Source: an uncultured Sphingobacteriales bacterium
GTDB lineage: Bacteria; Bacteroidota; Bacteroidia; Chitinophagales; Chitinophagaceae
DNA length: 6,482 nt
Reading direction: 5' to 3'
Assembly (NCBI GenBank): GCA_946887085.1
Contig: CAMPKG010000197.1
Span: 1 to 6,482, forward strand
Part shown: one piece after another, positions 6,307-6,482 of the stretch
How the letters are laid out: each line of letters opens with the position of its first letter
Numbering within the stretch: position 1 is the first letter of the stretch
The notes under the pieces: model-generated
What the model saw: the letters and a program-made list of their open reading frames with translations, nothing else
Database searches by the model: none
What the model was told of the DNA's origin: nothing
Position numbers and translations under genes: made by a program

Positions 6307-6482
6307 TTAGTCAAGTGTGCAGCTCATAGATGCACCACCTACGTTTGCAACTTTAGCGCTACAAGCAGCTTCAGCATCACTTTTCTTTTGCTTGCCGAGG
6401 TCAATTGTAGTTGTGTTGACTGTTTGGCCGTTCATTGTAGTTGTACAAGTACATTTATAATCATTTTTGCAAGATGTAAATG
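6307..6482 (-). CDS. Small Cys-rich lipoprotein, paralogue C, 5' end outside the window
   Basis: The minus strand is open from the window edge to TAA at 6309-6307, giving 57 residues; too short at the edge to show its ATG. It starts in the lipobox, FTSCKNDYKCTC, so only about 16 signal-peptide residues are missing. It goes on with NGQTV, IDLGKQKKSDAEAAC and ends MSCTLD. Counting from FTSC, cysteines 4 (lipidated), 10, 12, 40 and 54 (by alignment) match those of A and B. The mature part is closer to A (NGQ, DLGKQ, DAEAAC, CTL shared) than to B. Its codons are more AT-rich than those of A in the matching stretch (TTT ACA, GAT TAT, TGT). The strong terminator after it separates it from the B-A unit. 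Function unknown. Confidence 0.85.
   Translation of the reverse strand, partial: FTSCKNDYKCTCTTTMNGQTVNTTTIDLGKQKKSDAEAACSAKVANVGGASMSCTLD

Noticed and set aside
5646..6482. Surface-export signal after the lipid cysteine
   Set aside because: The residues after Cys are K-K-D or K-N-D, not the acidic-rich run expected of known Bacteroidota export signals, so cell-surface display is not claimed.
1..6482. tRNA genes, CRISPR arrays, insertion sequences
   Set aside because: No cloverleaf, regularly spaced repeats, transposase frame or terminal inverted repeats were seen on either strand.

Overview
The window looks like a chromosomal segment from a member of the Bacteroidota, probably of the Chitinophagales/Sphingobacteriales type. 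The grounds are a ribosomal protein S16 with a long charged C-terminal extension, lipoproteins ending their signal peptide in SCKKD, A-rich rather than Shine-Dalgarno leaders, and a TAnnTTTG-type promoter element. The genus cannot be told from this sequence.

Left part (1-4337, all on the plus strand). The window opens inside rpsP (ribosomal protein S16), which ends at 465 and is followed by a perfect 12-bp hairpin terminator (489-521). After it comes a three-gene run: a class I SAM-dependent methyltransferase (551-1288), a polytopic GT-C/PMT-like glycosyltransferase with a C-terminal TPR tail (1342-3210), and an acyltransferase-3 family membrane protein (3216-4337). The close spacing suggests one transcript. 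The three activities together (methylation, lipid-linked sugar transfer, O-acylation) fit assembly or decoration of an envelope glycan or glycolipid, though the substrate is unknown. The glycosyltransferase appears to lack most of its first membrane helix; an in-frame TAG sits two codons before its ATG.

Middle (4338-4694). This gap is mostly AT-rich and non-coding, but the minus strand carries a 36-codon ORF (4343-4453) that reads as a one-helix membrane microprotein converging on the acyltransferase gene.

Right part (4695-6482, all on the minus strand). In transcription order there are three paralogous small Cys-rich lipoproteins (the first cut by the window edge at 6482, then 5927-6136 and 5646-5882), followed by a MauE/DoxX-type membrane protein fused to a thioredoxin-like domain (4695-5585). 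Clear hairpin terminators lie after the first lipoprotein (6260-6292) and between the last lipoprotein and the redox gene (5592-5628). A strong promoter element lies before the second lipoprotein (6161-6168). The mature lipoproteins each have four conserved cysteines besides the lipidated one. The neighbouring protein carries NCGCFG and CAHC redox motifs. The simplest functional idea is a thiol-disulfide module in which the redox protein oxidises or maintains the Cys-rich lipoproteins; this is inference from adjacency and motifs.
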